Source of the DNA: Coix lacryma-jobi var. lacryma-jobi
Taxonomy: Eukaryota; Streptophyta; Magnoliopsida; Poales; Poaceae
Reading direction: 5' to 3'
Length of the DNA: 64,000 nt
Assembly: GCA_009763385.1 (NCBI GenBank)
Contig: CM019822.1
Coordinates: 29,258,842-29,322,841 of the forward strand
Positions 11,248 through 21,049 of this stretch are shown here, piece after piece. The notes under the pieces were generated by a model that saw only the letters and a program-made list of their open reading frames with translations, did no database searches and was not told the origin of the DNA. Position 1 is the first letter of the stretch. Each line of letters opens with the position of its first letter. The translations under genes were made by a program, and so were the position numbers.

Positions 11248-14200
11248 TGTAACGTAACGGCCCTAATCCCATGGCCCACTGATCACCGTCAACCACTGAC
11301 AGTCGACCCGTACAGCCAAGAGATTATGACCGGTTCCGCTACTGGGCTACATCAGTGCCCGATGTCCGCAGGATCATCTCACAATTCAGTTACAATCTTT
11401 TTGAACATTTTGACAATAACATCGGAGTAAATAGCGGAAGACTTAGATAACAATAGTTTTACAAACCAGGGTTCAACATAAAATTAAAGTGAAGTTATTA
11501 CAGACCATAGTTCAAATAGATAGAGTTGGCAGAGTAGCATATGACAACAACTAAAGGGTAAAGATACTTCACCCCGCCCGAGGGTGAATAATCACTCATC
11601 GGCCTCATCGGCCTCTTCCTGAACAACAGTCACACAGCAGGGTCCAAGGCATACTGAGGAATCTGCCATACCTGCAACATGGGTAATAAAACCCTGAGTA
11701 CAAAGGTACTCAACAAGACTTACCCGACTAAAGAAAAAGGGAGAAGACTCAGGTATGAGAGGCTTAGGGTAGTCAAGGTAAAGCTTTAAGCAAGTTCAAG
11801 TATTTTGCGGAAAAAGCATTTTTGTAAACCTTATTTTATTTTGGAAAGATTCAGTCTTCCTCAATTCTTCATCATTCATGATTCATTTTACATTTCAAAA
11901 CATTCCTAGTTGAGAACCACTCTCCGTTGACAGTCAGTGGACCAAGTCTCCATAACCGAGGAGCAACGTTAATCCGGATAAATAATACTCAGCTGAGGAT
12001 CCCTATCCACACTGCATATGTAGCACCCAAGCTTGCATATGCCAACTCGTCTACCACGATTCCTCCAAGATTGGGCCCGGTCCTACGCCACCCGGAAGTA
12101 CAGTACACCACTCCAATCCGGGACTCTAACCCACGTGGGTACATGCTACTTCCGCCATCTCTCCACTCCCAGTGCGCGGTTGTCGGTCCAATAATGGATT
12201 TCTCGGAGCCGGAGCTTTCCGTAGTATGTGAATAGTTACAAGTCTTGACCAGCAGGCCCCCATACGGATGGTCCCTACATTTTTCCGCCAGCGACAAGCA
12301 CCTCGGGACTCTAACCCAAGAGTACAGGTCCTGTCGGTTTTTCAACCCTGTCCCGGCCGGTGTCAACTGTTGAGTCCCGGACTACAACATGACGGCACCG
12401 TACGCGCGGACAACCTCTTCACGACCATGACCACATGCTAGCTAGGCAAGCAGTCATCGAACGGGAAGTAAAACCAAATTCCCATAAAGTTTTCTTTCAG
12501 TGATCACACTTTTGAAATTGGCATTTTTATTGCAAAGTCTAATTCAATAAGCATTGCTAAGCATTTTTCAAATACTTTTTGAAAAGCAGGCTTCGGGTGT
12601 ATCAGTGGTCAAGGTGGATAATGCATCAGTTAGGATATCACTCAACTCCTATAAACCTAATGCAATAATTTAACTCAAAAGCATTTAAGGAAATCACTTT
12701 ATAAATTCAAGGAAGGGTTAAATGCACCGGGGCTTGCCTTGGATGGCAAAAAGAGCAGACTCGGGGTTGGTGGTGTAGGTGCCGGAGCTCGGGGTTGCCT
12801 CGGGGACAGATCCTTCGGTGGCTACCTCGACTTCAGGTCCTTCTTCGTCAACTATACGGATGCAATGATGAATGCTCATGAGAATGATGATATGAACTTA
12901 TGGTGCAAGACAATTCCACTGATTCTAGATTACTTTTAAACAAGGCATGATTGAAATCTAGGTTGAGCATAAAAGGTAACCATTTCTTCCTTAAGCAATA
13001 TTGATTAAACTAGCCCTTATTATAATTATCCTAAGCATCAACCAAACATAGCATCACAAACATCATAGACCAAAGGGTAGGGGTCTATGAACATCAATCA
13101 ATCCAAAGATCACATCATCAAACACTTATTACCAACCCTAATCCATCTTTTCTATTTTCTTAATTTATTTAAAAGGTCATTTTATGAAGTTGCTCCAACA
13201 ATTACCAAATTAATCACATAAGTTCATTATGGTGTAGATAGATGGCAAAACAAATTTCATAATTTTTGGAGGTCATTAAGGTGTTCAAATAATTCTAGAC
13301 GTTTAATTAACAAAAGGCACTATTCAAGAATTAAAATAAATGCTCAAAAATCAACTTGTTCCAAAAGACTTCAAAATTTTACTAGAGACTTGCCATGGCA
13401 TAACTAGCTCACAAAAAGTGATCTCATAATTTTTGGAGTTATAGATCACTCTCCAAAAATACCAAAACCTCCATTTTTCAATTAAAAGGGGAATTTTTCA
13501 TTTTCAAATTTTTACAGAAAAGTCAAGTTTTATATTTTTATAAAATACTTCAAGGTGTAAAAAATCTACCATCAAATTTTCAGAAATTTTGGATCAACAC
13601 AGAAAATCATACAAAAAGATGAAATTTGAACACTATTCACATGTTTGGAGAAAAAGAAAAAGGCACTGTTCGTCTCCTTCCCGCGCTCGCCGGCGGCCAG
13701 ACGGCGGCGGCGCTGCTGCGCCGGCCACTGCGGGCACTCCGTGGCGAAACCGAGGGCTCGGGAGGCAACAGGGAGCTCACCGGCGTCGATTGCGGGGCTC
13801 GGCGAGGTGAGGGGATGAACGGAGGGGTGAGTTCGACGGTGACCGGCGGACGGCGGAAGGCGGCGATCGTCGTCTCGGCGATCCTGTGCGACACAAGCGA
13901 CCACAGGGGTCAGTCAGAGGCGCAAAGGAGTAAGGAAGGTGATGTGGGGGTCAGTGGAGGATGATCATGGCCGGAGGGGAAGAATTTCCCGAATCCGAGC
14001 TCACCGGGTTTTTCGCCGGAGATGACAACGGCGAGCTACGCCGGGTGAATGGAGATGGTAGCGACCAAATTGAGGGGTGGTGAAGCTGCGTGAGATCACG
14101 GCGGAGCTTTAGGGCTAGCTGGTGGAGAGGCGGAGGCTCGGGCTTGCTCTGGCTACGGTGGCGGAGCTGGGTTTCACTCCGGCCGGCTCGGCGGGGCTCT

Positions 14201-15361
14201 TATAGCCGCGGCCAGGGGCTGGCAAGAAGGTGTTCTGGCGCGGATAAGATCGCTCGAAGCATGCGCAATCGATTGCGAGGCCGAGGGTCAGCGGTTTGGC
14301 ACGCAGGGACCGGGCGTTGTGTTCGCCGGTGGCGAACACGCGGCGGCGACGAACTGCGGGCGGTAGGGGACGGGGAGAAAGTCAACTGGGGCTCAGGCGC
14401 GTGCGCAATGATGCGCTGAGCATCGGCGTGGAGTTGGTTCGGGCGAAGGAGCTTCGGACACGCGTCACACGCGAACTCCGGCGAAGGCGCGCGGCCGGAC
14501 CCCCCCTGGCTCGCCGAAGAAGAGGAACAGGGCTATGCCCTAGCTTTTGACTTTGAGCAGATTTTGTATTTTGCAAATTACTTTCAAATTTTCAACTGTG
14601 CTGCAAAAACTCAAAATACCAAAGTTGTGTAAAATTTTGAGCTCTACAACTTTGTCCATATGAACATTTTCAAAATCCAAACAGTTTTTGAACCATATTC
14701 AAAAACAGAAAAGGGGACACTTTTTCAAACTTGATTCAAATCAAAATTACTCTGGATTTCAAACTGAAACTTGAAAATCTTCCAATATGAAAGTTGTTCC
14801 ATTTGTCAAAACCTACAATTTTGCCAATATACATTTTTTCTGAAACTCAATAGTTTTTTAATTAATTTTGAAAACTCAAAAAAAGACAAAAACTGGAGTT
14901 TGAATGAATTTGAAATTACTGCAAATTTTATATAGAAACTTTGAAATTTGTAAATACCAAAGTTGTTCCTCTTGATCAGATTCACAACTTTGCTTTTTGA
15001 ACCAACTCAAAATTTTGAATTTTGAAAAAGTTATCAAAAAGGGGATAAATCCAGGATTTGGGATTTTAGGGTTTTGCAAAAGGAAAATCAAATCGAATCT
15101 GATTTTTGAACTTTGATCAAAGCAACAAACATCAGGGCACTAAATTTGAACAAGAATTACATAGAACTAGGCACAGAGGTGAAATTACCATTTTGCCCCT
15201 ATAGGAAGAAGTGGGCTAATAAGGGTTTTTGCAATAGAGGTACATCACATAAAATGATACACTAAGCAAATGCATACACATGAATTCATGATCAAGATGA
15301 TTAATGATGCTAATGATGATATGTCAAGTTAATTACATGCTTAAACACCAGAGGTGTTACA
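11248..15361 (-). repeat. 3' LTR of the chromovirus (4114 bp)
   Basis: This copy is nearly identical to 21050-25169. It contains AT-rich flanks and a GC-rich core at about 13660-14560 with a TATA box. It differs from the other LTR by short changes, for example C7 versus C14 at 14500 and an extra T near 12575. Open frames within it are duplicated in both LTRs and show no recognised domain. Confidence 0.95.
14197..14204 (-). promoter_or_regulatory. TATA box in the 3' LTR
   Basis: The minus strand reads GGCTATAAGAGCC, a good plant TATA context inside the GC-rich core of the LTR. It could drive transcription outwards into the sequence left of 11248, that is, into the rest of the Harbinger element. 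Confidence 0.6.
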
Positions 15362-15374
15362 GCCTTCCCCCCTT
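15362..15374 (-). promoter_or_regulatory. Polypurine tract of the chromovirus
   Basis: Immediately inside the 3' LTR the minus strand reads AAGGGGGGAAGGC followed by TGTAACACC. This is the expected position and composition for the plus-strand primer in reverse transcription. Confidence 0.85.
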
Positions 15375-15438
15375 AAAGAAATCTCGCCCCGAGATTCTAC
15401 GCCTTAAGAAAGGACAAAGAAGGGATAAAAGCAAAACT

Positions 15439-18400
15439 TTACATAGACAGGGATTCGAGAAAGTCGGGATAGTTCTTTGCCAAGAAGTCTTCAGATTCCC
15501 ATGTAGCTTCTTCTTCAGAGTGCTGGTTCCACTGGATTTTGTACCACCTTGTGGTAGTTCTTCGAGTAACTCGATCTTTGTGATCCAACACGCGAACTGG
15601 ATATTCCGGGTAGGATAGATCAGGCTCTAGCTCGACACCTTCAACTTCCACGACATGTTCTGGTACTCGGAGGCACTTCTTGAGTTGGGAGACATGGAAA
15701 ACATTGTGGACAGCAGAGAGATGATCGGGCAACTTCAGCTTGTAAGCTACCTTGCCACAACATTCCAAGATCTCAAACGGACCAATGTAGCGGGGTGCTA
15801 ACTTTCCCTTGACTCCAAAACGAGTGACTCCTTTGGTTGGTGAGACCTTGAGATATACGTAATCTCCAACTTGAAACTTCAGAGGTCGACGTCTCTTGTC
15901 AGCATAACTCTTTTGTCGGGATTGGGCAATCTTCATGTTCTCTTGTATCTGCTTGACTTTCTCTTCCATATCTTTGACCAGGTCAACTCCAAAGAATTCT
16001 CTTTCTCCGGGCTCAGACCAACTGAGGGGTGTACGACAACGACGACCGTACAGTGCTTCAAAGGGTGCCATTTTGATGCTTTCTTGATAACTGTTATTAT
16101 ATGAGAACTCTGCCAAGGGCAAACAGTCATCCCAAGTATCTGCGAAGGTGAGCACACATGCTCTCAACATATCCTCTAACACTTGGTTGACTCGCTCAGT
16201 TTGTCCATCTGTTTGTGGATGATATGCTGTACTATGCAAGAGCTTGGTTCCAAGCGAGGCATGGAACGCTTTCCAGAACTTAGCGACAAACTGAGTACCA
16301 CGATCTAAGATGATGGTCTTGGGTATGCCATGAAGCTTCACTATGTTGTTCTTGTACAAGGCGGCATACGTGGGGACGGCGTAGCTGGTCTTGACTGGCA
16401 GAAAGTGAGCTTGTTTGGTGAGTCGGTCCACGATTACCCAAATGGAATCAAAACCTTTCTGAGTCTTGGGTAGTCCATTGACAAAATCCATGCTGATATC
16501 TTCCCACTTCCAGGCAGGTACAGATAAAGGCTGCAATTCTCCTCCAGGCTTCATGTGCACGGCTTTGACTTTCTGACAAGTGTCACAGCGAGCGACATAG
16601 CGAGCGATTTCAATCTTCATCTTTGTCCACCAGAATCTCTGCCTTAGATCCTGGTACATCTTGTTGCTGCCGGGGTGGATGGAAAACCTAGACAGGTGTG
16701 CCTCATCAAGGATCAACTGTCTCAACTCAGGCACCTTGGGAACTACTAGACGGTTCTTGAACCAAACAACTCCTACACCATCGATCCTAAAACAATCAGC
16801 CTTACCGGTCTGGACCTTTTCGATGATGTGCTTGATTCCAGGGTTATCTTTCTGTGCAGCGATGACTTGTTCCTTGACCGATGTTTCTATCCTGACATTG
16901 TTCAGGCTTCCTTGCGGAACTATCTCAATACCCATCCTTTCAAGAGCATGGCACAAGGAAAGATCATAGGGCTTCGTCGTCAGACAGCTGCAGTATGACT
17001 TGCGACTGAGGGCATCGGCAACTACATTTGCCTTACCCGGATGGTAATGTACTTCGAGATCATAATCTTTAATCAACTCAAGCCATCTTCTCTGCCTCAT
17101 GTTCAACTCTTCTTGAGTGAAGATATACTTCAGGCTCTTATGATCAGTGTACACATTGCAGGTACTGCCCAACAGATAATGACGCCATATCTTCAAAGCA
17201 TGCACCACTGCTGCTAATTCAAGGTCATGGGTTGGATAATTCTCCTCATGTCGCCTAAGCTGCCGTGAGGCATAAGCGATCACTCGACCTTCTTGCGTCA
17301 AAACACAGCCTAACCCAGTACCAGATGCATCACAGTATACATCAAAGGGTTTCTCGATGTCTGGTTGAGCTAGGACTGGTGATGTAGTTAGTAGTTTCTT
17401 CAAGGCTTGAAAAGCTTGCTCACAGGCTGTTGACCAAACAAAATCCACGGAATTCTTCAACAACTCTGTGATAGGCTTGGCAACTCTGGAGAAGTCTGGG
17501 ATGAAACGACGATAGTATCCAGCCATTCCCATGAAGCTGCGAACTTCGCGGACAGTGGTAGGTGGCTTCCAATCCAAGATATCTGCCACTTTTCCAGGGT
17601 CAACTGACACACCTTCAGCGGACAGGACATGACCAAGGAATTGAATTCGATCTAGCCAGAATTCACATTTACTGAACTTGGCATACAGCTGGTGATCTCT
17701 GAGACGAGAGAGAACGACACGAAGATGCTTGGCATGATCTTCAGGAGTTCTTGAATAAACAAGGATGTCGTCAATGAACACGACTACAAATTTATCGAGC
17801 TCTGGCATGAACACAGAGTTCATGAGATACATGAAATGAGCGGGGGCATTGGTCAAGCCAAAAGACATGACCAAGTACTCATATAGGCCGTATCTGGTGG
17901 TGAAAGCTGTTTTGGGAATATCTTCGGGACGAATTTTTATTTGATGATAGCCAGATCTGAGGTCGATCTTGGAAAACACTCTGGCTCCAGATAACTGGTC
18001 AAACAGAAGATCAATGCGAGGCAAGGGATATTTATTTTTGATGGTGACCTCGTTGAGCGGGCGATAGTCAACGCACAGACGAAGGCTTTTGTCCTTCTTC
18101 TTCACAAAGATAGCAGGACAGCCCCAAGGAGATGAACTTGGGCGAATGAGGCCCTTATCCAATAGCTCTTGCAATTGGATCTTCAGTTCTGCCAACTCTC
18201 TGGGAGGCATTCGATAAGCTCTACGGGATATAGGAGCAGTCCCGGGCTTTAGCTCTATAGCAAACTCAACATCACGGTCGGGAGGCAGACCAGGTAAATC
18301 TTCTGGAAAGACATCAGGGAACTCGCAGACCACGGGGATATCTCGGATCCCTTGATCATAGGTAGCATTTAGCTGTGTGGTAGCTGGTTTTGAAGGCATA

Positions 18401-19902
18401 GGAAGTTGGAGAAAGAGTTTGGAGGTACTGTTAGGAATATCCACTCTCACAACTCTATTCAAGATGTCTATCATGGCTTTATACTGACACATCCAATTCA
18501 TGCCTAAGATGACATCTATCTCTTGATCGCGCAGTACTATCATGGTGGTAGGAAAGACATGTTTCCCCAACATTACTGGTATACTGCGGACCACTTCCTT
18601 AGTATTTATCCGCCCTCCAGGCGAAAGTATGCAGAAACTTTCTTTTAACTCCCCCATGGGCAACTCATGCTTGATGACAAAAGTGCGACTGATGAAGGAA
18701 TGCGATGCACCAGAATCAAACAAGACGACTGCAGGATGATTGGCAACAGGGAACCTACCGAGCATGACGGGCTCTCCTTCTGGGATGTTACTGACGGTGG
18801 TGAAGTAGACTTGCCCGTGCTTCCTGACAAGCTTGCCCTTCTGGACGTGCTGCTGAGGTGCACGGTGCTGCTGCTGTGATCCTCCAGGGCCTTTCTGTGC
18901 ATGCTGGGCATTCTTCTTGGGTTTTGGGCACTCGCGAGACCAGTGACCAACTTGGCCACAGTTGTAGCATGGATGGTTGTAAGCTGTTTGTGGGGTGGTG
19001 ACACGAACACCGGGGGCGTTCGGCTGAGTGGCACTTTGCTGGTTGGCATTGTGGGTGGTGGCCGCGGTACGAACGACCACTTGCTGATGGGGGTATGGGG
19101 CACGGTTTTGGTGGTGGCTGGGGTGGTAGATGATTCTTGGGCGCTTATGGTTGCTGGAGAAACTGCTAGACCCAGCCTTCTTCTTCTTCTTCTCTTCCTG
19201 ATACTGGCGGTTGCTTTCCTCGAAAGCAACAGCACGGTCAACGACATCATGGTAGGATCCGTTTAGGTTGTTGGACAGACCTCTGCGAATCTTAGGGTGC
19301 AGACCCCTGAGAAAACAATCTCTCTTCTTTTCCTCTGTGTTGACATAGTCGGAGGCATACTGGCTGAGGTGGTTGAATTGTCCCACGTACTGCATGACGG
19401 TGGAATCTTTCTGTTGCAGGGCCAAGAACTGATCCAACTTCATTTTCATCAATCCCGAAGGGATGTGATGTGCTCTGAAAGCGGGGCGGAACTCTTCCCA
19501 GGTCAGCTGGTGACCTTCCGGCTGGGCCGCCAACAGGTTGGCGTACCAGGCACTTGCAGGACCACGGAGCTGCTGAGAAGCGAACCGAGGCTTCTGGATC
19601 TCCGTGCAGTGCAGTAGACTGAACTTCTGTTCCATGGTGCGTAACCAGTCGTCAGCCTCGAGAGGTTCATCGGCCTTTGTGAAGACCGGTGGTCGTGTTT
19701 CAGTGAAGTCCACATAGGTTGTCTCTTGGTTGTTGCGGCGACCACGGTTGCCGTTGTTCTGCTGCCCTTGATTCTGAGCCATCAGATTGGCAGCGGCGGC
19801 CAAGGCTGCAATGGCATCTGCTAAGGTAGCTGGTACAGGTGGAGGGTTTGGGAGACGGTCATCTCCAGCACCTCCGGCTCCGGTACGGGTGTTCACAGGC
19901 AT
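15439..19902 (-). CDS. Chromoviral gag-pol polyprotein, 1487 aa, uninterrupted
   Basis: One open frame encodes, in order: a retrotransposon gag domain (about residues 65-240); a CCHC zinc knuckle (CYNCGQVGHWSREC, about 312-325); an aspartic protease (DSGASH, about 396); reverse transcriptase with FIDD at about 709-712; RNase H (VYCDASG); integrase with an HHCC zinc finger (CDTCQKVK) and the DRGTQF and QTDGQTERVNQ core motifs; and a C-terminal chromodomain-like module ending about residue 1487. The frame stays open 59 codons upstream, but the Met at 19902 (MPVNTRTGAGG) fits the family start. Gag and pol are fused without a frameshift, usual for plant chromoviruses. No stop or frameshift was found. 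Variant residues near the RT motif (APAHFMYLMN where APAAFMDLMN is common) may affect activity. Confidence 0.95.
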   Translation of the reverse strand: MPVNTRTGAGGAGDDRLPNPPPVPATLADAIAALAAAANLMAQNQGQQNNGNRGRRNNQETTYVDFTETRPPVFTKADEPLEADDWLRTMEQKFSLLHCTEIQKPRFASQQLRGPASAWYANLLAAQPEGHQLTWEEFRPAFRAHHIPSGLMKMKLDQFLALQQKDSTVMQYVGQFNHLSQYASDYVNTEEKKRDCFLRGLHPKIRRGLSNNLNGSYHDVVDRAVAFEESNRQYQEEKKKKKAGSSSFSSNHKRPRIIYHPSHHQNRAPYPHQQVVVRTAATTHNANQQSATQPNAPGVRVTTPQTAYNHPCYNCGQVGHWSRECPKPKKNAQHAQKGPGGSQQQHRAPQQHVQKGKLVRKHGQVYFTTVSNIPEGEPVMLGRFPVANHPAVVLFDSGASHSFISRTFVIKHELPMGELKESFCILSPGGRINTKEVVRSIPVMLGKHVFPTTMIVLRDQEIDVILGMNWMCQYKAMIDILNRVVRVDIPNSTSKLFLQLPMPSKPATTQLNATYDQGIRDIPVVCEFPDVFPEDLPGLPPDRDVEFAIELKPGTAPISRRAYRMPPRELAELKIQLQELLDKGLIRPSSSPWGCPAIFVKKKDKSLRLCVDYRPLNEVTIKNKYPLPRIDLLFDQLSGARVFSKIDLRSGYHQIKIRPEDIPKTAFTTRYGLYEYLVMSFGLTNAPAHFMYLMNSVFMPELDKFVVVFIDDILVYSRTPEDHAKHLRVVLSRLRDHQLYAKFSKCEFWLDRIQFLGHVLSAEGVSVDPGKVADILDWKPPTTVREVRSFMGMAGYYRRFIPDFSRVAKPITELLKNSVDFVWSTACEQAFQALKKLLTTSPVLAQPDIEKPFDVYCDASGTGLGCVLTQEGRVIAYASRQLRRHEENYPTHDLELAAVVHALKIWRHYLLGSTCNVYTDHKSLKYIFTQEELNMRQRRWLELIKDYDLEVHYHPGKANVVADALSRKSYCSCLTTKPYDLSLCHALERMGIEIVPQGSLNNVRIETSVKEQVIAAQKDNPGIKHIIEKVQTGKADCFRIDGVGVVWFKNRLVVPKVPELRQLILDEAHLSRFSIHPGSNKMYQDLRQRFWWTKMKIEIARYVARCDTCQKVKAVHMKPGGELQPLSVPAWKWEDISMDFVNGLPKTQKGFDSIWVIVDRLTKQAHFLPVKTSYAVPTYAALYKNNIVKLHGIPKTIILDRGTQFVAKFWKAFHASLGTKLLHSTAYHPQTDGQTERVNQVLEDMLRACVLTFADTWDDCLPLAEFSYNNSYQESIKMAPFEALYGRRCRTPLSWSEPGEREFFGVDLVKDMEEKVKQIQENMKIAQSRQKSYADKRRRPLKFQVGDYVYLKVSPTKGVTRFGVKGKLAPRYIGPFEILECCGKVAYKLKLPDHLSAVHNVFHVSQLKKCLRVPEHVVEVEGVELEPDLSYPEYPVRVLDHKDRVTRRTTTRWYKIQWNQHSEEEATWESEDFLAKNYPDFLESLSM

Positions 19903-20126
19903 CTGTATAAGCAACTCGGAACTCAGCATATATGGACAAAGGTTCTGAAACGACCGATTGATAGCTTCATTGATACAAAGATAGCTGACTTGATAAAGAT
20001 GACAACAGACTGATAAGGGAAAAGGTACGAAAAGAAAGATACATGCCAGACTTGGCAACAGACAGACTAACGCCCCCAAACCTAGTCTAAGGTTTTAGGT
20101 AAGCAGATGGTACAGACACAAGGAGT

Positions 20127-20735
20127 CTAATCATCATCGATGAAGATCAACTCTTCGTCATCATCATCATCCTCGATGATAAGCTCAGGCTCTTCCTCCT
20201 CATCTTCATCTTCAACGTGGACATTTTCAGCAGGTTCCACTTCCTCATTTTGATCGGGCTCGTGTTCCATTTCAGGTTCCTCCACGACTCCGTCTTCGGG
20301 GTCCTCAGCAACTGGTGGAATCACGGGGTGAAGCTGGTCGTGCAGCTGGTGTACTTCCTCATGAAGCATATCATTGAACTGCTCGATTTGGGCGGTGTAT
20401 TGCTGCAGTCCATGGAGCTGGGCTCTGGTAACGTCCTCGCGGGTCCAAGCATCATTGCGCTGCTCGATAGCGCGAACCGTGTTCCGGTTGGCCTGCTCCA
20501 GGGAAGCTCGTGTCTCATAAAACTCCATGCGGGAAAGGTAGAAGTCATGCTCCATGTTCTCCATTTCAGCCTTCAGATTCTTGATTTCCTCCTTCAGCTG
20601 CTTGCGGGTGCGGCGGGGAAAGCGACGACTATTGGAGGATTCTCCAGTCTCTTCTCCGGTGCGTGGCGCCAGCTGGTGACGCGGCACACCGTTCGGTCCA
20701 GTCGACTTGCGGGCAGTCCGCTTGATGATGGCCAT
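20127..20735 (-). CDS. Extra chromoviral ORF upstream of gag: coiled-coil, acidic tail
   Basis: A 202-residue frame lies between the PBS and gag-pol on the coding strand of the element. It has a basic N-terminus (Arg/Lys-rich, about residues 1-50), a long predicted coiled coil (about 45-145, rich in Glu, Gln, Arg and Leu), and a strongly acidic C-terminus (about 150-202, many Asp/Glu, ending IDDD). There is no signal peptide or membrane segment. I do not recognise a domain. Its position as first ORF on the genomic RNA suggests a structural or accessory role with gag, but this is inference. The canonical chromovirus has no such ORF. No frame disruption is seen in a copy whose LTRs are nearly identical, consistent with it being maintained. 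Confidence 0.7.
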   Translation of the reverse strand: MAIIKRTARKSTGPNGVPRHQLAPRTGEETGESSNSRRFPRRTRKQLKEEIKNLKAEMENMEHDFYLSRMEFYETRASLEQANRNTVRAIEQRNDAWTREDVTRAQLHGLQQYTAQIEQFNDMLHEEVHQLHDQLHPVIPPVAEDPEDGVVEEPEMEHEPDQNEEVEPAENVHVEDEDEEEEPELIIEDDDDDEELIFIDDD

Positions 20736-21030
20736 ATCTGGACAAGAGGTTATAGATGAGAAAGGCTAGCAAGAAAAAGGTATAGGCACACTAACCCAAC
20801 GAACTCTTTTATAAACTTAAGTGAATGTGACATGATGCATGAATCGTTCCTACGGAACAAGGTAATGCAATTACTAAGGTAAGGTACATAGGGCTTATAC
20901 AAGTTGTCTTGCTACTAGTTGCCAAAGACAAGATGAGATGAGAGAAGCAATTTGGACTCAAAATAGTCAAGTTTAGTTTTTTGTTAAAAACATTTTGAAG
21001 TTTTCGCAAAAAGATTGCAACGTCATAGTG

Positions 21031-21048
21031 AGATGCTCCGATACCACT
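21031..21048 (-). promoter_or_regulatory. Primer binding site (initiator tRNA-Met type)
   Basis: Directly inside the 5' LTR the minus strand reads GAGTGGTATCGGAGCATC. It matches the usual TGGTATCAGAGC complement of the 3' end of initiator tRNA-Met with one change (A to G). This fixes the element's orientation as minus. Confidence 0.85.
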
Positions 21049-21049
21049 C

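Noticed and set aside
11927..14550. Many open frames inside the chromoviral LTRs (repeated at 21729-24414)
   Set aside because: The same frames occur in both LTRs, show no domain, and lie in GC-rich noncoding LTR sequence.
18645..19266. Open frames of 201 and 121 codons overlapping gag
   Set aside because: Alternative-frame and antisense shadows of the gag-protease coding region.
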